Assembly (NCBI GenBank): GCA_001485605.1
Contig: FAON01000012.1
Location: 427,001-491,000, forward strand
Direction of reading: 5' to 3'
Length of the DNA stretch: 64,000 bases
Origin: Candidatus Kryptobacter tengchongensis
GTDB lineage: Bacteria; Bacteroidota; Ignavibacteria; Kryptoniales; Kryptoniaceae
Part shown: positions 26,652-35,260 of the stretch, piece by piece
How positions within the stretch are numbered: position 1 is the first letter of the stretch
Layout of the letters: each line of letters opens with the position of its first letter
Made by a program: the position numbers and the translations under genes
Notes under the pieces: generated by a model
What the model was told of the DNA's origin: nothing
The model's input: the letters and a program-made list of their open reading frames with translations, nothing else
Database searches by the model: none

Positions 26652-28165
26652 AGTTGACATATTCAAAGGGCACCATAGGAACAATTAAAGCAGATTCAAT
26701 TATTGTCTTTACATTTCAGGATGAAAATTTGCTTAAGGAAACTGCAAATAAGCTTGATAAATTTCTTAATGGTCAGGTAAGTGCTTTAATCTCTGCTGGG
26801 GATTTCAAAGGTAAGGAAAAAGAAATAGCAGTTCTCTATCCGACTAATTCAAACATAAAATCAAAGCGTGTGATCCTTTCGGGTCTTGGTGAGGTAGACA
26901 AAGTAACGCTTGAGAAATTGCGTCGTTCAACTGCGGTCGCTTCTAAGAAAGCACAAAGTTTGAAATCTGAAACAATTGCGATTGAGTTTCCTGATTATTC
27001 GCTCATTAAAGACAAAATAAATGAATCTCTTGATTATATCGCTCAATCAATAGCTGAGGGTTCTGTTCTCGCACTTTATAAATTTGATAAGTATTTAACT
27101 GATGAGGAAAGGAAAAATCGCAAGGTTAGAGAGGTAATTGTATTTTCAGAGAAAGATTCAAAAGAAATAAGGGAAGGGATAAGGGTTGCTGATATAGTTT
27201 GTAGCGCTGTTTATTTTGCTCGTGACCTTGCGAATGCCCCAGCAAGTGAGATTTATCCTGAAACGCTTGCTAAAGCTGCGGTGAGTTCGGGTAAAAAATA
27301 TGGTTATAAAGTGAAAGTGCTTGGTAAACCTGAGATTGAAAAACTCGGCATGGGTGGATTGCTTGCTGTAAATTCGGGAAGTGCAAAACCACCACGATTT
27401 ATAATTATGGAATATAATGGAAATCCGAGAAGTAAAGAAAGGTATGTGATCGTTGGTAAAGGGATAACATTTGACAGTGGTGGAATCTCTATAAAGCCAG
27501 CGCAAGGTATGGATGAAATGAAAATGGATATGTCGGGTGCAGCTGCTGTAATTGCGACGATGGAAGCAGTTGCAAGGTTGAAATTACCCGTTAATCTCGT
27601 TGGGCTTGTCCCGGCAACTGAAAATATGCCAAGCGGTTCTGCTTATAAACCCGGGGATATTTTGAAGACATATATTGGTAAAACTATTGAGGTTGACAAT
27701 ACTGACGCAGAAGGTAGGATAATACTTGCGGATGCCCTTGGTTATGCTCAAAAATATAAGCCAACGGCGATAATTGATCTTGCGACATTGACTGGAGCAT
27801 GTGTTGTAGCGCTTGGATATTTCGCAACAGGTATGTTTGGGAACGATGAAAAACTTATGGAAGAAATTAAAAAAGCAGGTGAAAAAACCTATGAGCGAGT
27901 CTGGCAACTCCCAACATGGGATGAATATGATCAACTTATAAAAAGTGATGTGGCTGATGTAAAAAATACAGGTGGAAGGTGGGCTGGGGCGATAACCGCT
28001 GCAAAGTTTCTACAAAAGTTCGTCGGAAATTACCCCTGGGTTCACCTTGATATAGCTGGAACAGCAATGCTTGATAAAGAATATGATTATCAACCTAAAG
28101 GTGGCTCCGGAGTTGGAGTAAGATTGCTGGTTGAATTCTTTAGGAACAAATCAAAGAACAAATGA
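26648..28165 (+). CDS. pepA: cytosol (leucyl) aminopeptidase, M17 family
   Basis: 505 residues. Removes N-terminal residues from peptides with two metal ions. N-terminal non-catalytic domain, then the catalytic domain with VGKGITFDSGGISIKP, MDMSGAAAVIA and the signature NTDAEGRIILADAL. A typical C-terminal GTAMLDKEYDYQPKGGSGVGVR is present. Starts within the last codons of nrnA. A weak hairpin (around GGTTTTCTATTATAGAAACC) lies just after the stop. Confidence 0.95.
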   Translation: MKLTYSKGTIGTIKADSIIVFTFQDENLLKETANKLDKFLNGQVSALISAGDFKGKEKEIAVLYPTNSNIKSKRVILSGLGEVDKVTLEKLRRSTAVASKKAQSLKSETIAIEFPDYSLIKDKINESLDYIAQSIAEGSVLALYKFDKYLTDEERKNRKVREVIVFSEKDSKEIREGIRVADIVCSAVYFARDLANAPASEIYPETLAKAAVSSGKKYGYKVKVLGKPEIEKLGMGGLLAVNSGSAKPPRFIIMEYNGNPRSKERYVIVGKGITFDSGGISIKPAQGMDEMKMDMSGAAAVIATMEAVARLKLPVNLVGLVPATENMPSGSAYKPGDILKTYIGKTIEVDNTDAEGRIILADALGYAQKYKPTAIIDLATLTGACVVALGYFATGMFGNDEKLMEEIKKAGEKTYERVWQLPTWDEYDQLIKSDVADVKNTGGRWAGAITAAKFLQKFVGNYPWVHLDIAGTAMLDKEYDYQPKGGSGVGVRLLVEFFRNKSKNK

Positions 28166-28261
28166 GGTTTTCTATTATAGAAACCAAAAGATGAATATAG
28201 AATATGAGCCAAGATTGTAATTGTAGACATAACAAAGAAAGCAGATTTTACTTCAACATAG

Positions 28262-29182
28262 ATGCGAGATTCAATTTTATCAAAAATCGGGAACACTCCG
28301 CTTATAAAAATAGCGAAAATAACTTCACACTTAAAAAATATATCTATTTATGCCAAGGCGGAGTGGTTCAACCCCGGGGGTTCGGTTAAAGACCGACCCG
28401 CACTTTATATGATAATGGATGGGATAAAGCGTGGTCTTTTGACAAAGGATAAAATCATAATTGATGCAACGAGTGGGAATACCGGAATAGCTTATGCGAT
28501 GATTGGCTCTGTCCTTGGTTATAAAGTTAAACTTGCCCTTCCAAGTAACGCAAGCCCTGAAAGAAAGAAAATCCTTAAAGCGTACGGGGCTGAACTCATT
28601 TTTACAGACCCGCTTGAGGGAACTGATGGAGCTCAAAAAGTTGTCAAAGAGATTGTTGAAAAAGATCCAGAGCGATATTTTTACCCTGACCAATATAATA
28701 ATTCTGCAAATTGGCGTGCTCATTATGAAACTACAGCAGTTGAGATTATAAATCAGACAGGCGGAAAGTTAACCCATTTCGTTGCCGGACTTGGAACAAC
28801 GGGAACATTTGTTGGCACTGCAAAAAGGTTGAAAGAATTTAACCCTAAGATAAAAACAGTAGCTGTTCAACCCGATTCGCCACTTCACGGCATTGAAGGA
28901 CTAAAACATTTGCCAACCGCAATTGTCCCGGGAATTTTTGAGCCCGATCTCGTTGATGAGCTGATTGAGGTTTCAACTGAGGAATCTTATAAAATGGTAA
29001 AGTTGCTTGCAAAAAAAGAGGGTCTATTTGTAGGTGTATCTTCCGGTGCGGTTATGTCAGCATGTTTAAAGCTGGCGGAAGAGATTGAAGAAGGTTTAAT
29101 TGTCACAGTTTTTCCAGACTCTGGATTTAAATATCTAAGTGAAAAATTTTGGGAGGAAATAAATTTTGAGAGCGCAAAATGA
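28262..29182 (+). CDS. cysM: cysteine synthase (CysM/CysK family), probably CysO-dependent
   Basis: 306 residues, fold-type II PLP enzyme. The PLP lysine lies in FNPGGSVKDRPALYM; the phosphate loop is GLGTTGTFVGTAKRL; the substrate loop is ATSGNTGIAYAMIG. It makes cysteine from an activated serine and a sulfide donor. Because the gene overlaps a JAMM protease gene and is followed by a CysO-like carrier and an E1-like activase, the donor is probably protein thiocarboxylate, as in the mycobacterial CysM/CysO pathway (context inference). Confidence 0.88.
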   Translation: MRDSILSKIGNTPLIKIAKITSHLKNISIYAKAEWFNPGGSVKDRPALYMIMDGIKRGLLTKDKIIIDATSGNTGIAYAMIGSVLGYKVKLALPSNASPERKKILKAYGAELIFTDPLEGTDGAQKVVKEIVEKDPERYFYPDQYNNSANWRAHYETTAVEIINQTGGKLTHFVAGLGTTGTFVGTAKRLKEFNPKIKTVAVQPDSPLHGIEGLKHLPTAIVPGIFEPDLVDELIEVSTEESYKMVKLLAKKEGLFVGVSSGAVMSACLKLAEEIEEGLIVTVFPDSGFKYLSEKFWEEINFESAK

Positions 29183-29607
29183 TAGAAATCTCAAATGAAA
29201 TAATTCAAAATATAAAATTTCATGCTGAGGAAACATATCCTGAGGAATGTTGCGGCGTTTTGATTGGAAAATTTGATGTTGCAGGAAAAACCGTCTTTGA
29301 AATTTTGAGGCTTGAAAATTCAAGAGAGGATGAAAAACATAGACGATATTTGATAAAACCGCAAGATTATCTCAACGCTGAAAGATATGCAAGAAAAATG
29401 GGTTATGATATCGTTGGATTTTATCATTCCCATCCTGAACATCCAGCTATACCTTCCGAGTATGATAGGGAACATGCTTTCCCGTTTTTATCTTACATCA
29501 TCGTTTCAGTTAAAAAAGGAAACGCGGTAGAAATTAACAGTTGGGTTTTAAAAGAGGACAGAAGCGAGTTTGAACTTGAAAAAATTGAGATTAAAAACAA
29601 AATTTAG
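29179..29607 (+). CDS. JAMM/MPN-domain metalloprotease (Mec-like)
   Basis: 142 residues. Zinc JAMM motif is complete: catalytic Glu in AEETYPEECCGVLIG and the ligands in HSHPEHPAIPSEYD (HxHPx5PSxxD form). Homologues (Mec+ in mycobacteria, QbsD in pseudomonads) cleave the cysteine from CysO or trim the tail of a sulfur carrier to expose Gly-Gly. It overlaps cysM by 4 bases and is followed at once by the carrier gene, whose product ends in Gly-Gly-Asn, so both roles are possible here. Confidence 0.9.
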   Translation: MIEISNEIIQNIKFHAEETYPEECCGVLIGKFDVAGKTVFEILRLENSREDEKHRRYLIKPQDYLNAERYARKMGYDIVGFYHSHPEHPAIPSEYDREHAFPFLSYIIVSVKKGNAVEINSWVLKEDRSEFELEKIEIKNKI

Positions 29608-29616
29608 ATGTGTAAA

Positions 29617-29895
29617 ATGCCAATTAAAGTTATGATTCCAACACCATTGAGACCATATACGGAAAATAAAGATACACTTGAAGTTGAGGGACAAACAATA
29701 AAAGAGTTGCTTGATAATATGGTCAGTAAATATCCTCAGCTAAAGCGTCACCTCTTTTCAGAGGATGGGAGATTGAGAAGTTTTATCAATATCTATGTCA
29801 ATGATGAGGATATAAGATATCTTGACGCTGAAGACACGAAAGTTGGCGAAAATGATATTGTCAGCATAATTCCGGCGATTGCTGGTGGAAATTGA
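29617..29895 (+). CDS. cysO: CysO-like sulfur carrier protein with Gly-Gly-Asn tail
   Basis: 92 residues from ATG 29617 (MPIKVMIPTPLRPYT); an ATG at 29608 is also possible. Beta-grasp ubiquitin-like fold of the MoaD/ThiS family. IPTPLRPYT, FINIYVNDEDIRYLD and the end SIIPAIAGGN closely follow CysO. Carriers act through a C-terminal Gly-Gly that is adenylated and thiocarboxylated; here one Asn follows the Gly pair, so it probably must be removed first, presumably by the adjacent JAMM protease. Confidence 0.85.
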   Translation: MPIKVMIPTPLRPYTENKDTLEVEGQTIKELLDNMVSKYPQLKRHLFSEDGRLRSFINIYVNDEDIRYLDAEDTKVGENDIVSIIPAIAGGN

Positions 29896-29917
29896 AAAAT
29901 AAAGTTTGGAGGTTCTT

Positions 29918-31108
29918 ATGGACGGTGAAGTTTTGAGAACGGATTTTCTAAATCTGCAAGCAGGAAAAGTTGAGCTAACACGGGAGGAATTTTTAAGATA
30001 TGGGCGTCATCTAATAATGCCCGAGGTTGGGCTTAAAGGGCAAAAGAAGTTGAAATCAGCGAGTGTTTTAATAGTTGGTGCTGGCGGACTTGGTTCACCC
30101 CTTGCATTTTATCTTACCGCAGCTGGGGTTGGCAGGATTGGAATAGTTGATTTTGATGTTGTTGATTTATCAAATCTTCAGCGACAGATAATTCACACAA
30201 CAAAGGATGTTGGCAGATCAAAACTTGAATCAGCAAAAGAGAAACTTGAAGCGTTAAATCCAAATGTTAAAATTGAAACATATGAGACGCGTCTTACAAG
30301 TGAGAACGCACTTGAGATAATAAAGGATTATGACATAATCATAGATGGGACGGATAATTTTCCAACTCGTTATCTTGTAAATGATGCCTGTGTTCTTTTG
30401 AAGAAGCCTAATGTTTATGGAAGCATATTCAGATTTGAAGGGCAGGCATCTGTTTTTTATGCCGAATTTGGACCTTGCTATCGTTGTCTTTATCAAGAAC
30501 CACCCCCACCAGGTCTTGTCCCAAGTTGTGCTGAAGGTGGTGTTCTTGGAGTTTTGCCCGGAATTATAGGGACAATTCAAGCGCTTGAGGCAATAAAGTT
30601 AATTTTGGGAGTCGGAGAACCATTAATTGGGAAATTGCTTTTGTTTGATGCTTTGAAGATGAAATTTAGGGAGGTAAAATTAAGAAAAAATCCTCAATGT
30701 CCAATTTGTGGTGAAAATCCAACAATAAAGGATCTGATTGATTATGAGGCATTTTGTGGAGTCATGCCTGAGCAAATTCTACATGAAACTGGTTTGGAGA
30801 TAACGGCTGAGGAATTGAAGGCAAAACTTGAAAACGGAGAAGATATAATTTTGATAGATGTTCGCGAACCCCATGAATACGAGATTAACAGAATCCAGGG
30901 GAGCATTTTAATTCCGCTTTCAAGGCTTGCGGAGGAAGTTAACAAGCTTGATCAGACTCGTGAAGTGGTGCTTTACTGCAAGATGGGTGGTAGAAGCGCA
31001 AGAGCTGTTCAATTCCTTAGAGAACTTGGCTTCACTCGTGTTAAAAATCTTGCTGGTGGGATTGACGCATGGATTGAAAAAATTGACCCAAGCATGCCAA
31101 GATATTGA
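29918..31108 (+). CDS. moeZ: E1-like adenylyltransferase/sulfurtransferase (MoeZ: MoeB-rhodanese fusion)
   Basis: 396 residues from ATG 29918, preceded by TTGGAGG; a TTG at 29906 is in frame. N-terminal ThiF/MoeB domain (about 20-270) with VGAGGLGSPLAFYL, the RQIIH region and zinc cysteines in GPCYRC and CPICGENP. C-terminal rhodanese domain (about 290-390) with the sulfur-carrying Cys in VLYCKMGGRSARA. It adenylates the carrier C-terminus and transfers sulfur to form the thiocarboxylate used by CysM. Confidence 0.92.
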   Translation: MDGEVLRTDFLNLQAGKVELTREEFLRYGRHLIMPEVGLKGQKKLKSASVLIVGAGGLGSPLAFYLTAAGVGRIGIVDFDVVDLSNLQRQIIHTTKDVGRSKLESAKEKLEALNPNVKIETYETRLTSENALEIIKDYDIIIDGTDNFPTRYLVNDACVLLKKPNVYGSIFRFEGQASVFYAEFGPCYRCLYQEPPPPGLVPSCAEGGVLGVLPGIIGTIQALEAIKLILGVGEPLIGKLLLFDALKMKFREVKLRKNPQCPICGENPTIKDLIDYEAFCGVMPEQILHETGLEITAEELKAKLENGEDIILIDVREPHEYEINRIQGSILIPLSRLAEEVNKLDQTREVVLYCKMGGRSARAVQFLRELGFTRVKNLAGGIDAWIEKIDPSMPRY

Positions 31109-31149
31109 TTTTTTTATCTACTTTTTTTAATTTAAAAAAGGTTTCACCT

Positions 31150-31224
31150 GCCCCTGTAGCTCAGCATGGATAGAGCAGCGGTTTCCTAAACCGCGTGTCG
31201 CAGGTTCGAATCCTGCCAGGGGCA
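31150..31224 (+). tRNA. tRNA-Arg (anticodon CCU)
   Basis: Complete cloverleaf: acceptor GCCCCTG/CAGGGGC, D arm, anticodon stem GCGGT/ACCGC with loop TTCCTAA (anticodon CCT at 31185-31187), variable loop, and T arm with GGTTCGAATCC. Discriminator A; CCA is not encoded. Reads AGG. Confidence 0.95.
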
Positions 31225-31227
31225 CTC

Positions 31228-32286
31228 TTAATTTAACAAATGCACATTTCCCACATGAACCCTCTTTAAACCCGCTGACCTTGCAGCATCAACGCATTCG
31301 TTCATTAACTTCCTTGATGTCGTAGGAAGATCATAAAAATAAAACTGCGGATAAAATGCGAGCAATGAATATGGAATGTTTTCATCAAATTGTCTTATAA
31401 ATTTCGCAATTTTATAAACTTCGTCCGCATCAATATACCCAGGGATTATAAGTGTGCTCGCTATGACAAGCGGTGGTTCGGGGCGTTTGTCTATAAAACG
31501 ACATGCAAACTTAAAATTTTCAAGCGTTTTACGGTTGCTCACCCCACACAATGCGATGTTAAGATTTTCATCATACGCTTTGAGGTCAAATTTTATACAT
31601 CCACCAGATTCAAGCGATAATTTAACGGCGATTTCAAGAAACTTTTTATTCATATTACCGTTTGTTTCCCAGCAAATTCTGACTTTGCCTTTCTTTTCAA
31701 TAGCGATTTTTGAGGTTTGAATCGCATGGATTATTTGAGTTGATGGATCACCCCCAAAATAACAAATGCAAAAAGTCTCCTTATCAACGACATCAGCAAG
31801 TTCTTCAGCCGAAATTTTTCTTGCTCTTTTTATATTTATTTCTCTGAAATGCCAGTTTTGACAGAATAAGCAATTGAAACTGCAGCTTTGGTAAAACACC
31901 GCAAGATTTTTCTTACCATATTGTTTTGAACCTTCACAAACCCAACTCGCAACGCAATTTGTCGGAAGGGGATCAAAATACCAGTGAAGTAAACCCGCTT
32001 TTGATGTCCCACCGATATGCGAGATTTTAGTTCCGTCATTTAACCTTAATCCACAATATCCAAACTTATATTTGGGAATTCTACATTCGTTTCCGCAAAT
32101 TTTACATTCAATTCCATCGTCGGAGTTTGGTATCTCTTCGGGCAGGTTGAATTCTCTTCTTGTTTTAGCATGAAAATTTAAGATTTCGCTTAAAATATCG
32201 TTTTTATTTTTTCTGATACAATCAATACATGCGTTTAATGTTTTGGAAACTAATTTTTCCTCGCCACAAACCCTGCAAAGGTTCAT
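31228..32286 (-). CDS. radical SAM protein of the AmmeMemoRadiSam / pyruvate formate-lyase activase-like type
   Basis: 352 residues. An N-terminal cysteine-rich zinc-like part (CRVCGEEK, CIDCIRK, CKICGNECRIPKYKFGYCG) precedes the radical SAM domain with the cluster motif CSFNCLFCQNW (CxxxCxxC form) and a YFGGDPS SAM-binding glycine motif. Members are found in many anaerobes and thermophiles; the reaction is not established. The start lies close to tRNA-Arg's 3' end on the opposite strand reading away. It is separated from the upstream M16 gene by a hairpin. Confidence 0.8.
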   Translation of the reverse strand: MNLCRVCGEEKLVSKTLNACIDCIRKNKNDILSEILNFHAKTRREFNLPEEIPNSDDGIECKICGNECRIPKYKFGYCGLRLNDGTKISHIGGTSKAGLLHWYFDPLPTNCVASWVCEGSKQYGKKNLAVFYQSCSFNCLFCQNWHFREINIKRARKISAEELADVVDKETFCICYFGGDPSTQIIHAIQTSKIAIEKKGKVRICWETNGNMNKKFLEIAVKLSLESGGCIKFDLKAYDENLNIALCGVSNRKTLENFKFACRFIDKRPEPPLVIASTLIIPGYIDADEVYKIAKFIRQFDENIPYSLLAFYPQFYFYDLPTTSRKLMNECVDAARSAGLKRVHVGNVHLLN

Positions 32287-32296
32287 AGCAAAGACA

Positions 32297-32318
32297 AGGG
32301 GCGGTTTAAACCGCCCCT
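32297..32318. terminator. 22-base perfect palindrome, probable terminator
   Basis: AGGGGCGGTTTAAACCGCCCCT lies between the M16 gene stop and the radical SAM gene start (minus strand). T-rich tracts flank it on both strands (TTTTATTTTT on the plus side, TTGTCTTT on the minus side), so it could end transcription in either direction. The plus-side tract is the stronger. Confidence 0.6.
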
Positions 32319-32322
32319 GATT

Positions 32323-33810
32323 TTATTTTTCAAAAACTTCATCAACCGGTATAATTTTAAAAGATTCTGGTTTCGCGTTAAGTTTATATTCCTGAATTAT
32401 TTTGTCCTCATCAAGAATTGATTGAGCAACGGGGCTTACATAAGTTATCGGGCTTGGCTTGTTTGAAATTAAATCGTCCATATAAGATTTAGCGTCCTTT
32501 GTAACCGCTACTATTTTTATGTTTTCAAAGTTAAGATATTTTCTTATCGCATTATTAACATCATCAACCGTGAGTTTTGGTAGTTCCTTTTGAATTTTAT
32601 CAATAAAATACTCAATCCCGTACCAATCGGAGTCCATCATATATCCAAGCCGTCTATTAAGTGTTTGAACCCAGAGTTTTGAATAGTTTAATAAAAATTC
32701 CCTTGTTGATTCAAAATCTTCTTTACTTAATCCTTTCTTGACCAAAATTTCAAGTTCTCTTATTGCTTGTCTTAAAACAAAATGTCTATTTTTATTTTCA
32801 ACAGGTCTTATCCAGACGCTGAAATATTGCTGGCGTCTTGGGATATTTGGCACAGGGAATGTTGAGCCACCATCTTGAACGAAATGTTCAATGTATGAGT
32901 AATCCCCATAGTTTAATCCACGCTGACCTCTTATCTTTTGCATTAAAATTCCATTGAAAGTTCTGTGTTCGCCAAAGTATGAATTTGCAATCATCAGAGA
33001 ATAAAAATCCTTATGTGAGCGGTTAATTGATATCGGGAAGCCAAACGATATTGCTGTTGATCTTGTCTCCTTTTCAATCAATAAAAATTCAAGCCCGTTA
33101 ATTTTCTCTGGCTCTGGAAGTTTAACTTGTTCAGGTTTGCCTGGTGGAAGTTTTGCGAAATCCCTTTTTATTTTCTGTATCAATTTCTTTGGATAACCCC
33201 CAGCTATCCCGAAAACTATGTTTCCCTGAGTGAAATGTTTTTTGTAAAAGTTCTTCACATCCTCAAGTGTGATGTTGTTCAGCCCTTGAACAGTTCCAAA
33301 TTCAGGAGAATTATAAGGATGATTTTCATATATAAACCAAACAAGCGCCTGCTTTCCAAGCTCCTCGTCATTTCCACTTCTTATCGTCGCTTTGATATAA
33401 TTTAGCAGCAAATCTTTATTCCTTTTGAAATCCTGCTCATCAAATCTTGGGTTCAAAATCAAATCTGAAAAAATCTTGTAAAATTTTTCAAGATGATCCC
33501 TATGAACCTCTCCAATTATAACGCTGACCTCTTTATCAAATTGATAATTTATCCTTGCTGCCCATGGATAAAGTTTTTCTTGAATTTCCTTGTACGTCAG
33601 TTCTTTTGTCCCACCTTGCGCAAGCATCAAAATTGTCAAAGCGTTTAATCCTTCCTTACCTTTGGGATCGTTTATAGAGCCAGTTTCAATCATAACTCTA
33701 AAGGTTATTATCGGATAATTTGGACTGTAAAGTTCTTTAATTCTTATTTCTGAATTTTTTGCTGATGAAATCATTACTGCAAGCAACATTAATAAAACTA
33801 TTTTCTTCAT
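32323..33810 (-). CDS. M16-family peptidase homologue lacking the zinc motif
   Basis: 495 residues with a signal peptide (MKKIVLLMLLAVMISSA). It has the M16 fold (GSINDPKGKEGLNALTILMLAQGG in place of the HxxEH helix, and later a FGIAGGYPKKLIQKIKRDFAKLP region) but no HxxEH, so it should be the non-catalytic subunit. M16 enzymes often work as heterodimers, and the active partner gene lies directly upstream with a 4-base overlap. Probably periplasmic; substrate unknown. Confidence 0.88.
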   Translation of the reverse strand: MKKIVLLMLLAVMISSAKNSEIRIKELYSPNYPIITFRVMIETGSINDPKGKEGLNALTILMLAQGGTKELTYKEIQEKLYPWAARINYQFDKEVSVIIGEVHRDHLEKFYKIFSDLILNPRFDEQDFKRNKDLLLNYIKATIRSGNDEELGKQALVWFIYENHPYNSPEFGTVQGLNNITLEDVKNFYKKHFTQGNIVFGIAGGYPKKLIQKIKRDFAKLPPGKPEQVKLPEPEKINGLEFLLIEKETRSTAISFGFPISINRSHKDFYSLMIANSYFGEHRTFNGILMQKIRGQRGLNYGDYSYIEHFVQDGGSTFPVPNIPRRQQYFSVWIRPVENKNRHFVLRQAIRELEILVKKGLSKEDFESTREFLLNYSKLWVQTLNRRLGYMMDSDWYGIEYFIDKIQKELPKLTVDDVNNAIRKYLNFENIKIVAVTKDAKSYMDDLISNKPSPITYVSPVAQSILDEDKIIQEYKLNAKPESFKIIPVDEVFEK

Positions 33811-35141
33811 TTTTCTTCCTCCGTTAATGTTACTATTGTTCTATTTTCTTTTGTAAAGTATTTTTGAACTGCTCTCATTATATCCTGCGGTGTGACTTTT
33901 TCATATAGCGAATAAAGTTCGTTGACGGATTCGGGATCGCCAGTTAGCTGGAAATAATGTCCCACGATATAAGCAACGCTGTTTGGATTGTCAAGTGACA
34001 TGGCAAATGAATACTTAAGATAAGACTTCACCTGCTCAAGCCGTTCTTTTGAAACTGGTTTCGTTTTTAATTCTTCAATTGCATTAAAAATTTCATTTTT
34101 TACAGAATCAATTAAATCGTTTCTTTTTATCCGTGCAAGGATTACAAACAAAAATGGATCTCTTCTATCAGGAGCTTCACCTTGAATGAAATCAACCCAT
34201 TGCTTTTCAATTACTAATTTTTGATAGAGAGGTGCTGTTTTTGAGAAAAGAAGTTCGGAGATAAAATCAATTGATGCACGTTCAATGTTCTTTGTTGAAA
34301 ATTCGGGCACATGGTAAGCAATTGCAAGATATGGCAATGTTTTACCTTTCCAGGCAATGTGCCCAACTTTTTCCTCGGTCTGTGGCGGTTCAACAGGGAT
34401 ATCTGGTTTGTAACCGCCCCTTTTCCAACTTCCATAGTATTTTTTCACAAGTTCAATTAGCTTATTCTGGTCAAAATCTCCAACCACGACAATTGCGCAA
34501 TTTTCGGGACGATAATAACGATCAAAAAATTGCAAGCTGTAATCATATTGATTAGGCATATCAAGTATATCTTTTAAAAACCCTATCGTTGTGTGTTTGT
34601 AAGTGTGAGTTGTAAAAGCAAGGTCTTGAAGTTTCTCATAAATGGAAAGGAACGGGCTTGATGCACTTTTGTTGTATTCACCAAGAATTGCCCCGGCTTC
34701 TGTTTTGAACTGTTCCACCGTATACTTTAAATTCATAAAACGGTCGGATTCAATATCAATTATTGTCTCAAGCGCATCACTACTTGCGACAATGTGATAC
34801 GCAGTCCAATCAGCAGTTGTGAAAGCGTTTGAGTCAGCACCAAGGCGTTTTAAGATATCATTATAAACTTGTTCTGGGTATTTATCCGTCCCCCGAAACA
34901 TCATATGTTCAAAAAAGTGTGCGAATCCAGATTTTCCTGGCTCAACTTCATTTCTTGATCCAGCTCTGACCACTGTGTAGTAAGCTATTATCCCAGGGGA
35001 ATCAAACGGAACAGATAAAACAGTTAGCCCATTTTCAAGCACGACTTTGTTAATCTTGAAAGGGAAAATTTTGTTTTGTGAAATGGCAAGGTTTAAGATA
35101 GAAAGCATAAGGAGGATAACTAATTTTTTCATTTTTTGCAT
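33807..35141 (-). CDS. M16-family zinc metallopeptidase, catalytic subunit
   Basis: 444 residues from the ATG at 35141; a TTG at 35162 and an ATG at 35132 are alternatives. Signal peptide-like start (KKLVILLMLSILNLAISQ). The inverted zinc motif HFFEH (about residues 75-79) is intact within SGFAHFFEHMMFRGTD, and the third ligand region EAGAILGEYNK follows. Pairs with the motif-less gene downstream. It likely degrades peptides in the periplasm. The ~100 bases upstream to the S9 gene are AT-rich without a recognisable signal. Confidence 0.9.
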   Translation of the reverse strand: MQKMKKLVILLMLSILNLAISQNKIFPFKINKVVLENGLTVLSVPFDSPGIIAYYTVVRAGSRNEVEPGKSGFAHFFEHMMFRGTDKYPEQVYNDILKRLGADSNAFTTADWTAYHIVASSDALETIIDIESDRFMNLKYTVEQFKTEAGAILGEYNKSASSPFLSIYEKLQDLAFTTHTYKHTTIGFLKDILDMPNQYDYSLQFFDRYYRPENCAIVVVGDFDQNKLIELVKKYYGSWKRGGYKPDIPVEPPQTEEKVGHIAWKGKTLPYLAIAYHVPEFSTKNIERASIDFISELLFSKTAPLYQKLVIEKQWVDFIQGEAPDRRDPFLFVILARIKRNDLIDSVKNEIFNAIEELKTKPVSKERLEQVKSYLKYSFAMSLDNPNSVAYIVGHYFQLTGDPESVNELYSLYEKVTPQDIMRAVQKYFTKENRTIVTLTEEEK

Positions 35142-35260
35142 AATTTTTGTTTTAAAGTTCAATTCAGTTTTAATTTAAAAAACATCAAATTACAAAACTA
35201 ATACATCACTATCCCATTAGTCATTTGGTTTAAAGATTGTGCTTTGGCGATTAAAATATG

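Noticed and set aside
28204-28389. 61-codon open frame upstream of cysM
   Set aside because: It overlaps cysM in another frame and has no family features; cysM starts at 28262 with a normal N-terminus.
31109-31149. AT palindrome CTTTTTTTAATTTAAAAAAG as moeZ terminator
   Set aside because: The stem is purely A-T and too weak; transcription may run into tRNA-Arg.
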